Origin: Streptomyces malachitofuscus
GTDB taxonomy: Bacteria > Actinomycetota > Actinomycetes > Streptomycetales > Streptomycetaceae
Reading direction: 5' to 3'
DNA length: 64,000 nucleotides
Assembly: GCF_014650055.1 (NCBI RefSeq)
Contig: NZ_BMUF01000017.1
Location: 62,001-126,000 of the forward strand
Of the stretch, positions 36,625 to 47,002 are shown one piece after another. The notes under the pieces were generated by a model. The model had not been told where the DNA came from. It was given only the letters and a program-made list of their open reading frames with translations, and ran no database searches. The translations under genes were made by a program, and so were the position numbers. The stretch's first letter is position 1, and each line of letters opens with the position of its first letter.

Positions 36625-38853
36625 TCAGCGGGGTGGGAGCGTGCTCAGCAGACGGGCGGCCACCTCCGGTGGAGGGTTGCCGTCCTCGCCGGGCATGGTG
36701 CGCAGCAGATGGCTCAGCCGCTGGTACTCGGTGTGGGTGGTGACGAGCCTCGGCAGCAGCGCGGCGAGGGCCCATTCGGTGGTCGTGCAGCGGCTCGCGG
36801 CGACCACCCAGTCACGCAGCGCTTCGAGCGCGAGCCGGGTGTACCCGGGGTCCCCGAGGGCTTCCCGCCACAGGCGCGCGATGCCCTCGGCCACGGTCCG
36901 GTCGTCGTCGGTGGCGGAAGCGGCGTACCACTGCAGGACCAGCGGGGTGCCGTACCGCTCGTCGCCCTCGGTCCGGCGGCAGGCGTTGACGAAGCCGCCG
37001 AGGGAGAGGTCGCGCACGGCCCGTTCGTCGTCGAGGCGGGAGAGCAGGTCGGTGAGGACCTCGGAGGAGGCGGGGGAGAGCAGCAGCAGCTCCACGGCCT
37101 CGGCGAGTTCCCGCGCCATCTCCACGTCGAAGTCGTCCGGGTCGCCGAATCGCTTGTACAGCTCGCGGGTGGCGTCGCGCAGCGCGGCGAGCGCCTGCGC
37201 CGGCCGTTCCGGCCCGATCAGCGCGTACGCCCGGACCGCCACCCAGCGCAGCCGGCGGTCCTCGGCCGAGGACCAGGCGTCGAGGATGCGCGGGACGTTG
37301 GGCGTGCCGATGTGATGGGCCAGGGTGAGCGAGTTGACCGCGACGAGCCGGTGGCGGAACCGGTTCGACGTCGCCCACGGCTCGATGACCAGCGCCATCG
37401 CGGACGGCAGGTCGGTGCGGGCGAGGACGGCTACGGTGGACGCGGCGCGGGTGCGTACGAGGGGTCGGCCGTCGTCGGCGAGGTGGCGCAGCCAGGCGAT
37501 CAGCGCGGGCCGGGCCGACGGGTGGCCCGTCCACACCTCCCGCAGCAGCACCAGCGAGGCCCGCTCGTCGTGGAACGCGGCCTTCGTCTGGGTCACCGGG
37601 CCCCACTCGGTGTGCTCCTCGTCCTCGTAGCGGCGGGCGCGGGCGAGCTGGAGGCGCTTGCCGATGTGGGTGCCGAAGACGGGGATCTCGGCGGCCAGTG
37701 ACCGGTTCTGGGTCTGCTGGAGGAAGCCGTAGAGCAGGTCGCCGAGTTCGGCGGTGAGCGCGTACGGGCCGTCGTCGAAGGCGGCGAGCGCGATGAGGAA
37801 CGCCTTGTCGCGCAGGTGGACGGTGCTCTCGTCCTCCTCGAACCACTCCTGGACCTGGTTCTCCAGCGATACGAGCGAGAAGTCGGCGATCTCCTGCTCG
37901 GTGGCCTCGCCCGCGGCGTACCGGCCGAGGAGCTGGGCGAACGCGGCGACCTCGCGCAGCTGGTGGCCGTGGTCGAGGAACTCCTTGACCGCCGGCATGT
38001 CCAGCAGGCGTGCCACGACGTCCTCACCGGCGCGGACGCGCAGGTGAGCGGCGAGCACGTCCCCGTTCGCGGGCGGCCGCCAGTCGGCCGCGGACACGTC
38101 GTCCTCCAGGACGGCGGTGGGCCCGACGGTGATCACCGCGTACGCGTTCTTCTCGGCGAGCCGGTCCGAGGCGCCGAGCAGATGGGTCTCGCGCAGGGCG
38201 TTGCCGCGGCGGGTCTCCAGGTCGCACAGCACGTACCCGCGGGCGGTGTCCGCGGTGGTGTCCGTGCCGCCGGCCGTGTCGTCGCGTGCGGTGAAGCGGT
38301 CGGCGAGGGAGCCGGGGCCGGTCTCGCGGTCGAGGGCGACCACGGGGTCGGCGCCGAGCCGGTGCAGCAGCATCAGGGCGGCCGTGCGGCGGCCGGTGAA
38401 GCGGGCGCCGGACAGCACCAGGACGCGGTCGCGGCGCAGCCGTTCCACGAGGTCGTCGAAGGTGCCGCCGGCGGTGACGAAGGAGGCGGCGAGCCGTTCC
38501 AGGGTGCCGCGCGGGATCTCGCCCGAGGCGGAGGCGGCCGTGGACAGCCCGGGGAACGACCAGTGGTGGACCGTCTTGGTACCCATGACGACGTCGCCGG
38601 TGACCCGGCCGCCGGAGACGCCGTGCTGGTCGCCTTCGGTGTAGCCGCCCCCGAACCGGGAGTGCGTGCCGACCTTCATGGTGCGCGGGCTGTGGTCCAC
38701 CAGGTCGCGCCGGGCCGACCACGCGTTCTGCGGCTGGTCGCGTTCCTGCGACTCCTCGGCGGAGCCCTCTCCGGAAGCCTCGTCGGGGGCGGTCTCGCCC
38801 GGCGGGGGAGCGGCTTCGGCGCTGCCGGCCGCCGGGGTTTCCGGTCCGCTCAC
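36625..38853 (-). CDS. STAND-like NTPase with HEAT-like repeats
   Basis: A 742-residue soluble protein. Residues 1-60 are acidic and disordered. Residues 67-94 carry a tag (FGGGYTEGDQHGVSGG then VTGDVVMGTKT) nearly identical to one at the end of the cyclase. A degenerate P-loop, GARFTGRRT, lies at 149-157, where the usual GK[ST] is GRR-T. The second half has HEAT-like helical pairs, for example TRAASTVAVLARTDLPSAM and RLRWVAVRAYALIG. This is the layout of a signal-transducing or inactive STAND ATPase. The GTG start overlaps the cyclase stop by 4 bp. Nucleotide binding is uncertain because of the altered P-loop. Confidence 0.65.
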   Translation of the reverse strand: MSGPETPAAGSAEAAPPPGETAPDEASGEGSAEESQERDQPQNAWSARRDLVDHSPRTMKVGTHSRFGGGYTEGDQHGVSGGRVTGDVVMGTKTVHHWSFPGLSTAASASGEIPRGTLERLAASFVTAGGTFDDLVERLRRDRVLVLSGARFTGRRTAALMLLHRLGADPVVALDRETGPGSLADRFTARDDTAGGTDTTADTARGYVLCDLETRRGNALRETHLLGASDRLAEKNAYAVITVGPTAVLEDDVSAADWRPPANGDVLAAHLRVRAGEDVVARLLDMPAVKEFLDHGHQLREVAAFAQLLGRYAAGEATEQEIADFSLVSLENQVQEWFEEDESTVHLRDKAFLIALAAFDDGPYALTAELGDLLYGFLQQTQNRSLAAEIPVFGTHIGKRLQLARARRYEDEEHTEWGPVTQTKAAFHDERASLVLLREVWTGHPSARPALIAWLRHLADDGRPLVRTRAASTVAVLARTDLPSAMALVIEPWATSNRFRHRLVAVNSLTLAHHIGTPNVPRILDAWSSAEDRRLRWVAVRAYALIGPERPAQALAALRDATRELYKRFGDPDDFDVEMARELAEAVELLLLSPASSEVLTDLLSRLDDERAVRDLSLGGFVNACRRTEGDERYGTPLVLQWYAASATDDDRTVAEGIARLWREALGDPGYTRLALEALRDWVVAASRCTTTEWALAALLPRLVTTHTEYQRLSHLLRTMPGEDGNPPPEVAARLLSTLPPR
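38582..38658. repeat. Direct repeat encoding the shared tag, copy in NTPase gene
   Basis: About 77 bases that closely match 38881-38957 (starting CCCATGACGACGTCGCCGG), in the same reading frame of the neighbouring gene. Both encode the GGGYxxGDQHGVSGGxVTGDVVMGxKT tag. The identity at DNA level suggests duplication or gene conversion. Confidence 0.75.
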
Positions 38854-39728
38854 GGCCGCTCGCCCCGCTCCGTCTTGCTGCCCATGACGACGTCGCCGGT
38901 GACCTGGCCGCCGGAGACTCCGTGCTGGTCGCCGGCGACGTAACCGCCGCCGAAGCTCACCGTGCCGCCGCTGATGTCGAGGACGGGGCCCGGCGCCGGG
39001 GCTCCCCGATGTCCGGCCGGCGCCGGGCGGCTCTGGTGAGGACCGTCCTCCGGGGCGGACGCGGCCGGCGCCGGGCGGTCCCCCGACCCGCCCGGCGCCT
39101 CCCCCACCCCCCGGTCACCGCGGTCCTGGGATTCCCCGCTCCGGTCGGCGGAGCCCGCCGGTACGGGGCCGTGCAGCCACGCCGTCAGCGGGCCGTTCTT
39201 GCTGTCCACCGTCACGCGGTGGAACTCGGCGGCCGGGACGCCCGGGTGGTCGTGCCGTACGACACCGGTGTAGACGGAGTCCGAGACGCACAGGGCGAAG
39301 TCGTCGGCGCGTTCGCGCAGGGCCGCGCGCAGCAGGGCGGCGTCCAGCAGGCGGCAGGCGTGGTTCAGGTCGGAGCCGACCCAGCCGTCGTGACGGTCGA
39401 CGGCCACGTATCCGCCGGCGACGACCCCGCGGAGCCGGATCTGCGCGGAGCGGGACGCCATGCGGTTGACGGCGCGCAACTGCTCGGGCACGCCGGTGAG
39501 CAGGGCCCGCAGCAGCGCCGTGACCGGGGCGTTGGCGTCGATCAGCTCCATCACGGAGTCCCCGCGGTCGGCCCGCATGCGCAGGGTCTCGTCGATGCCG
39601 GCGGTCTCCAGTGCGCGGTCGGTGACGTCGTAGAGCATGCGCCGCAGGTACGCCTGTTCGACGTCGTCCCGGTCGCTGAACCTCTCGATGTCCAGCAACA
39701 GGATCGTGCGGCTCACGGGGTCGGTCAT
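38850..39728 (-). CDS. Class III nucleotide cyclase-like protein
   Basis: A 292-residue protein, first gene of the operon. Residues 1-185 form one class III cyclase domain. D13 in LLLDIERFSD and D57 in RADRGDSVME match the two metal-binding Asp. N122 and R126 in GSDLNHACRLLD match the transition-state Asn/Arg pair. The Lys that normally marks purine specificity before GD is not present (Arg instead), so the product cannot be predicted; cUMP, cCMP or a purine are all possible. Residues 186-250 are a Gly/Pro-rich linker and 259-286 the tag shared with the NTPase. The ATG at 39728 follows AAGGGCG. Together with PycTM it forms a Pycsar-like pair. Confidence 0.7.
   Translation of the reverse strand: MTDPVSRTILLLDIERFSDRDDVEQAYLRRMLYDVTDRALETAGIDETLRMRADRGDSVMELIDANAPVTALLRALLTGVPEQLRAVNRMASRSAQIRLRGVVAGGYVAVDRHDGWVGSDLNHACRLLDAALLRAALRERADDFALCVSDSVYTGVVRHDHPGVPAAEFHRVTVDSKNGPLTAWLHGPVPAGSADRSGESQDRGDRGVGEAPGGSGDRPAPAASAPEDGPHQSRPAPAGHRGAPAPGPVLDISGGTVSFGGGYVAGDQHGVSGGQVTGDVVMGSKTERGERP
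38881..38957. repeat. Direct repeat encoding the shared tag, copy in cyclase gene
   Basis: Partner of the copy at 38582-38658, located at the 3' end of the cyclase gene about 300 bases away. Differences are few and cluster where the two tags differ in residues. Confidence 0.75.
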
Positions 39729-39819
39729 GGTCGCCCTTCGAGACGGTGGGGTGGCCGTGCAGGGCAGCAGAGTGTCGGGAGCGGGGGGTGGGGCGTGAGG
39801 GCGTATGACCCATTGGAAG

Positions 39820-39835
39820 TGTGAACGTGTGCACA
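39820..39835. promoter_or_regulatory. CRP-type palindrome upstream of the cyclase operon
   Basis: TGTGAACGTGTGCACA has TGTG and CACA half-sites spaced by 8 bases, exactly the geometry of a CRP/FNR-family site (TGTGA-N6-TCACA). It lies 92 bases upstream of the cyclase start. The next gene upstream encodes a Crp-family protein. Binding is predicted, not shown. Confidence 0.5.
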
Positions 39836-39848
39836 GAACGGGGGTGTG

Positions 39849-39872
39849 GGTGCCGGTGCCGGTGCCGGTGCC
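39849..39872 (+). repeat. Hexamer microsatellite GGTGCC x4
   Basis: Four exact tandem copies of GGTGCC in the intergenic region between the cyclase and crp-like genes, 13 bases from the CRP-type palindrome. Variable copy number between strains would be expected. Confidence 0.8.
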
Positions 39873-39904
39873 GGGCGGGGGTGGGTGCGCAGCCCGGCGA
39901 TTGC

Positions 39905-39951
39905 GGGGTGCCTCCCCCACTCTCGGCTTCGCTCGAGCGGGGGGACCCCCA
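39905..39951. repeat. GC-rich palindromic element of a dispersed Streptomyces type
   Basis: A GGGGTGCCTCCCCC arm is followed by CTCGGCTTCGCTCGAG and a GGGGGGACCCCC arm. The centre can fold as GAGC/GCTC-type stems. Very similar elements, with the TTCGCTCGAGCGGGGG core, are in my memory scattered between genes in many Streptomyces genomes. Copy number here cannot be checked from one window. Confidence 0.5.
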
Positions 39952-39972
39952 TCGCCCACCCGTGCCGCCCCA

Positions 39973-40011
39973 GCGGCACGACTGCCCGCAGCTGCGCGGC
40001 ACGACTGCCCG
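39973..40011 (+). repeat. 16-bp direct repeat before the crp-like gene end
   Basis: GCGGCACGACTGCCCG occurs at 39973-39988 and again at 39996-40011, 23 bases apart, just beyond the stop of the crp-like gene. Function unknown. It could be an operator pair or a scar of insertion. Confidence 0.7.
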
Positions 40012-40014
40012 TGG

Positions 40015-40755
40015 TTATCGCGTGCGGGGGGACGGGATGCCGGGCGTCGGTTGGTCGGCGGCGATTCTGCGGAGGATGCCGGGGCGGAGGATCAGCAGGG
40101 TGCGGCGGCCGGTCGAGACGGCCTCCTTCTCGCGCAGTTCGCGCAGCAGACGCTGGACCATCTCCCGCGACGCGCCGACCGAGCCCGCGAGTTCCTGCTT
40201 GCTGAGCGGAACGGCGAGTTCGATGCCCTCGGCGGTGCGGCGGCCGTGGCTGCGGGCCAGATCCAGCAGGAGCACCGCGAAGCGCTGGCGGACGCTCATC
40301 GACGCGAACTCCAGGCGCCGCCGGTCGGCCGCCCGGGTGCGGTCGGCAGTGAGGCCGAGGAGGGCGAAGGACACCGCGGGGGAGTGACCGAGGAAGTCCT
40401 TGAAGCGCGCGTGCTCCACGGCCACCGCCCGCACCGGCTCCAGCGCGGTCACCGTCGCCGACCGGGGGCGCCCGGTCAGCGCCGCCGACTCGCCGACGAC
40501 GTCCCCGGCCCCGCGCAGGGCGAGCAGCGCCTCGTAGCCGTTGGCCGCCGCGGCTGTGACCTTCGTCCAGCCCTGCACCAGGAACAGGACGTGCGAGGAG
40601 GGCTCGCGCTGGTGCAGCAGGACGACCCGGGGAGCGAAGCGCAGCTCGCGGCCGAGCGCGAGCAGCGCGGTCCGTTCCTGGCTCTCCAGGCGGGCCAGGA
40701 ACGGCACCCGGTCCTCCAGACCGACGTCCTCCGGTCCGTACGACGCCGATGTCAT
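40015..40755 (-). CDS. Crp/Fnr-family transcription regulator
   Basis: A 246-residue regulator. Residues about 20-135 form a cyclic-nucleotide-binding barrel (VVLLHQREPSSHVLFLVQGW, then GDVVGESAALTGRPRSATV, which holds the phosphate-binding GES..RSAT segment). Residues about 170-235 form the winged helix, with the recognition helix in LSKQELAGSVGASREMVQRLLRELRE. The ATG at 40755 is preferred; upstream in-frame starts reach 40851. The gene is transcribed in the same direction as, and upstream of, the cyclase operon, with 286 bases between. It may sense the cyclase product, but this type of Crp gene is also common outside such operons. Confidence 0.88.
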   Translation of the reverse strand: MTSASYGPEDVGLEDRVPFLARLESQERTALLALGRELRFAPRVVLLHQREPSSHVLFLVQGWTKVTAAAANGYEALLALRGAGDVVGESAALTGRPRSATVTALEPVRAVAVEHARFKDFLGHSPAVSFALLGLTADRTRAADRRRLEFASMSVRQRFAVLLLDLARSHGRRTAEGIELAVPLSKQELAGSVGASREMVQRLLRELREKEAVSTGRRTLLILRPGILRRIAADQPTPGIPSPRTR

Positions 40756-40975
40756 CAGGCTGAGCCCCCGTTCGTCTGCGGCGGACGGATCAAAGTACTG
40801 ACCGCCGAACGTGTAAAGGGCGCGATCCGGCCAACACGGGATATCGGCCACGGATCGGCCGCGGACCGGGCCGGGCAGCGGCTACGGACGGCGAGGGAGC
40901 CCGTACGGAGGGGATCGTGAGGGTGGCGGGGCGAAGCGGGAGAAGTCCGGCGTGTCGGGCCGCGCTCCATTTGTT

Positions 40976-41004
40976 TTGACCGGAGTCCGTGAGCTAGGTA
41001 CGCT
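40976..41004 (+). promoter_or_regulatory. Likely promoter of the rpsL-rpsG-fusA operon
   Basis: TTGACC (40976-40981) and TACGCT (40999-41004) are spaced by 17 bases, a good housekeeping promoter. It leaves an untranslated leader of about 190 bases before rpsL. The 446-base gap between the crp-like gene and rpsL contains no other gene that I can support. Confidence 0.65.
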
Positions 41005-41201
41005 CAGACCTTGTGCCTGGGGTGTGCCCTGGCCTTCGTGCGTGCCATCACACCGCACCGGGGGCTGAGAAACGGCCACCGCAATTCAGCGCCCTCTTCT
41101 GCCTTGCGGTGGGAGTCCGCCGGATTCGACACACCCGACCGCGTGGGTCGGCGATGTTCCAGGTTAGCTGTACCCATCGGCACACAGAAACCGGAGAAGT
41201 A

Positions 41202-41573
41202 GTGCCTACGATCCAGCAGCTGGTCCGCAAGGGCCGGCAGGACAAGGTCGAGAAGAACAAGACGCCCGCACTCGAGGGTTCCCCTCAGCGCCGTGGCGTC
41301 TGCACGCGTGTGTTCACGACCACCCCGAAGAAGCCGAACTCGGCCCTGCGTAAGGTCGCGCGTGTGCGTCTGACCAGCGGGATCGAGGTCACCGCCTACA
41401 TTCCGGGTGAGGGACACAACCTGCAGGAGCACTCCATCGTGCTCGTGCGCGGCGGCCGTGTGAAGGACCTGCCGGGTGTTCGTTACAAGATCATCCGCGG
41501 CTCGCTCGACACCCAGGGTGTCAAGAACCGCAAGCAGGCTCGCAGCCGTTACGGCGCCAAGAAGGAGAAGTAA
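41202..41573 (+). CDS. rpsL: 30S ribosomal protein S12
   Basis: A 123-residue decoding-centre protein. The streptomycin-relevant segments TTTPKKPNSALRKVARV and PGVRYKIIRG have the wild-type Lys residues, so no streptomycin-resistance or antibiotic-activating change is present. The start is GTG with GGAGAAG upstream. The stop lies 2 bases before the rpsG ATG. Confidence 0.98.
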   Translation: MPTIQQLVRKGRQDKVEKNKTPALEGSPQRRGVCTRVFTTTPKKPNSALRKVARVRLTSGIEVTAYIPGEGHNLQEHSIVLVRGGRVKDLPGVRYKIIRGSLDTQGVKNRKQARSRYGAKKEK

Positions 41574-41575
41574 GA

Positions 41576-42046
41576 ATGCCTCGTAAGGGCCCCGCCCCGA
41601 AGCGCCCGGTCATCATCGACCCGGTCTACGGTTCTCCTCTGGTGACCTCCCTGATCAACAAGGTGCTGCTGAACGGCAAGCGCTCCACCGCCGAGCGCAT
41701 CGTCTACGGCGCCATGGAGGGCCTGCGCGAGAAGACCGGCAACGACCCGGTCATCACGCTGAAGCGCGCTCTCGAGAACATCAAGCCGACCCTCGAGGTC
41801 AAGTCCCGCCGTGTCGGTGGCGCCACCTACCAGGTGCCGGTCGAGGTCAAGCCCGGCCGCGCCAACACCCTGGCGCTGCGCTGGCTGGTCGGTTACTCCC
41901 GCGCCCGTCGCGAGAAGACCATGACCGAGCGTCTGCTCAACGAGCTCCTCGACGCCAGCAACGGCCTCGGTGCCGCTGTGAAGAAGCGCGAGGACACGCA
42001 CAAGATGGCCGAGTCCAACAAGGCCTTCGCGCACTACCGCTGGTAG
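41576..42046 (+). CDS. rpsG: 30S ribosomal protein S7
   Basis: A 156-residue protein that nucleates the head of the small subunit. The opening MPRKGPAPKR and the loop RRVGGATYQVPVEV are typical, and the C-terminal FAHYRW ending is complete. It is coupled to rpsL by a 2-base gap and followed by fusA after 39 bases. Confidence 0.98.
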   Translation: MPRKGPAPKRPVIIDPVYGSPLVTSLINKVLLNGKRSTAERIVYGAMEGLREKTGNDPVITLKRALENIKPTLEVKSRRVGGATYQVPVEVKPGRANTLALRWLVGYSRARREKTMTERLLNELLDASNGLGAAVKKREDTHKMAESNKAFAHYRW

Positions 42047-42085
42047 TCGCAGTCCACATCGAGACCGAGAGAAGACTGAAGCCTT

Positions 42086-44212
<2,127 letters not shown>

Positions 44213-44272
44213 GGGACTCCGTTTAACGGACCCCGTTCTCACGCTTTAGGCTTGACCCCGGAGCCTGCAAGT

Positions 44273-44304
44273 GGGCATTCCGTCGCCAACCCGGCGGAAT
44301 GCCC
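44273..44304 (+). promoter_or_regulatory. Stable hairpin in the fusA-tuf intergenic leader
   Basis: GGGCATTCCG (44273-44282) pairs perfectly with CGGAATGCCC (44295-44304), about 80 bases before the tuf start. Streptomyces tuf1 is known to be transcribed both with fusA and from its own promoter in this gap. The hairpin may be a processing or attenuation element. I see no convincing -10 box. Confidence 0.5.
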
Positions 44305-44382
44305 CGGGCCCGGGTTTCCCAGCAAAGATCACCTGGCGCCGATGAAGTAAGGCGTACAGAACCACTCCACAGGAGGACCCCA

Positions 44383-45576
<1,194 letters not shown>

Positions 45577-45620
45577 GCTTGCTGATCTGACCTGGTAGCT
45601 CCTGCTGCGAGCACCTGAGA

Positions 45621-45650
45621 GGGCCCGCACGACTTCGGTCGTGCGGGCCC
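45621..45650 (+). terminator. tuf terminator
   Basis: GGGCCCGCACGAC (45621-45633) pairs perfectly with GTCGTGCGGGCCC (45638-45650) around a stable TTCG tetraloop, followed by TTTCGTTT. Confidence 0.9.
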
Positions 45651-45764
45651 TTTCGTTTGGGCGGTGCCCGAGGGTGTCAACGCGACGCCGGGCGGGTCGC
45701 TCGGTCGCGTGAACGGGACCGCATATCCGCCTGGCGTATGCCGATACACCCGTAGGTTCGCCCC

Positions 45765-46676
45765 ATGGTCAGCTCATCCCATGAGGCCTTGCACCGGATC
45801 TTTCAGCAGGACCCGGGCCTCTTCGCCCGCGCCGCCAGACATCTCGGCGTCGCCTTCCCCCCACCCGTCGCCACCGTCGAACTCTCCACGGATCTCACGG
45901 AGACGCAGCCGCTGGAACGCCGGGTGGACACGCTCCTCCAGATGGACACCGAGGACGGCAGTTTCCTCTTGGCCGTCGAGTCGCAGAGTCAGCCGGCCGC
46001 GGGCAAGCCGGCCAGTTGGGCCTACTACCTCGCCTACGTGTACGCCAAGTACCGCATTCCGCCGGTCCTCCTCGTCGTTTGCGCGGACCGGGGGACGGCC
46101 GAGTGGGCAGCCCGGCAGGTCGACATCGGCCCACGGCAGTGGTCCTCGCTCACTCTCCGCCCTCTCGTCCTGGGACCCGACGACGTGCCGGTGATCGACA
46201 GCCCGGACGAAGCCGCTCGCGACATCCCGCTCACGGTCCTGTCCGCGGCGCTGCACCGCCGTGACCCGGGCGCCGATGCCATACTGAACGCGCTGGCCAA
46301 GGCACTCAAGGGCTTGTCGGCCGACGACGAGAACACCGCAATCACCTTCATCGAACTCACGGAACAGGGCCTCGGTACGACGCAGGCCGCGGAATTGTGG
46401 AGGCATCTCATGGCTGTCGACCTGTCGTTCTTCCAGTCGCAGACCGCTCAGCAGCTCCGGGCGGAGGGCCGGGCGGAGGGCCGGGCGGAGGGCCGGGCGA
46501 AGGACCTTCTGCTCCTGCTGGGGCATCGGGGTGTCGAGGTGTCGGATCAGGACCGGGAGCGCATTGTCGGTTGTGGTGATCCCGATGTGCTGGGCCTGTG
46601 GTTCAGGAGGGCCCTCACGGCCACATCGACGGCGGAGGTTTTCGAGTCGGCGGGTGAGTCGGAACGCGCGGACTGA
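45765..46676 (+). CDS. Rpn/PD-(D/E)XK-family putative nuclease
   Basis: A 303-residue protein resembling the recombination-promoting nuclease (Rpn/transposase_31) group. An Asp in VDTLLQMD about 20 residues before VESQSQ (Glu-x-Gln) gives the D...ExQ core of the PD-(D/E)XK fold. A Tyr-rich block AYYLAYVYAKYRIPPV follows. The last 90 residues contain VDLSFFQSQTAQQLRAEGRA with RAEG repeated three times, then a helical end. This tail is duplicated as a separate short gene directly downstream. It stands alone after the tuf terminator and is probably accessory. DNA cleavage is inferred from the motif. Confidence 0.7.
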   Translation: MVSSSHEALHRIFQQDPGLFARAARHLGVAFPPPVATVELSTDLTETQPLERRVDTLLQMDTEDGSFLLAVESQSQPAAGKPASWAYYLAYVYAKYRIPPVLLVVCADRGTAEWAARQVDIGPRQWSSLTLRPLVLGPDDVPVIDSPDEAARDIPLTVLSAALHRRDPGADAILNALAKALKGLSADDENTAITFIELTEQGLGTTQAAELWRHLMAVDLSFFQSQTAQQLRAEGRAEGRAEGRAKDLLLLLGHRGVEVSDQDRERIVGCGDPDVLGLWFRRALTATSTAEVFESAGESERAD

Positions 46677-46903
46677 TGGACCTGTCGTTCTTCCAGTCGC
46701 AGACTGCTCAGCAGCTCCGGGCGGAGGGCCGGGCGGAGGGCCGGGCGAAGGACCTTCTGCTCCTGCTGGGGCATCGGGGTGTCGAGGTCACCGATGAGGA
46801 TCGTGAGCGCATTGTCGGGTGCGGTGATCCGGACGTGCTGCACCGTTGGTTCATGAGGGCGCTGACTGCCGAGTCGATGGCGGAGGTCTTCGCGGCGGAC
46901 TGA
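46676..46903 (+). CDS. Duplicate C-terminal fragment of the Rpn-like protein
   Basis: A 75-residue frame starting with ATG overlapping the TGA of the preceding gene (TGATG). It repeats the C-terminal part of the Rpn-like protein, beginning DLSFFQSQTAQQLRAEGRA, with two RAEG units instead of three and a shorter ending (VFAAD). DNA of 46679-46903 matches 46419-46676 closely. It lacks the nuclease core. It may be translated by re-initiation, giving a free regulatory tail, or may be a duplication relic. Confidence 0.6.
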   Translation: MDLSFFQSQTAQQLRAEGRAEGRAKDLLLLLGHRGVEVTDEDRERIVGCGDPDVLHRWFMRALTAESMAEVFAAD

Positions 46904-46929
46904 CCCTGCTCCGTGGCCGCCACGACGAC

Positions 46930-46972
46930 AACCGGCCCCGGATGCGCCGTCACGGCGCATCCGGGGCCGGTT
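46930..46972. terminator. Bidirectional terminator between Rpn fragment and protease
   Basis: A perfect 20-base inverted repeat, starting AACCGGCCCCGG at 46930 and ending CCGGGGCCGGTT at 46972, with a TCA loop. It lies between convergent genes and can act in both directions. Confidence 0.88.
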
Positions 46973-47002
46973 CCGTCCCCCGTCGAGGTGGTCAGTCAGG
47001 GG

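Noticed and set aside
44221..44382. tuf promoter with TTGACC at 44252
   Set aside because: No acceptable -10 box lies at 16-19 bases distance, so I list only the hairpin.
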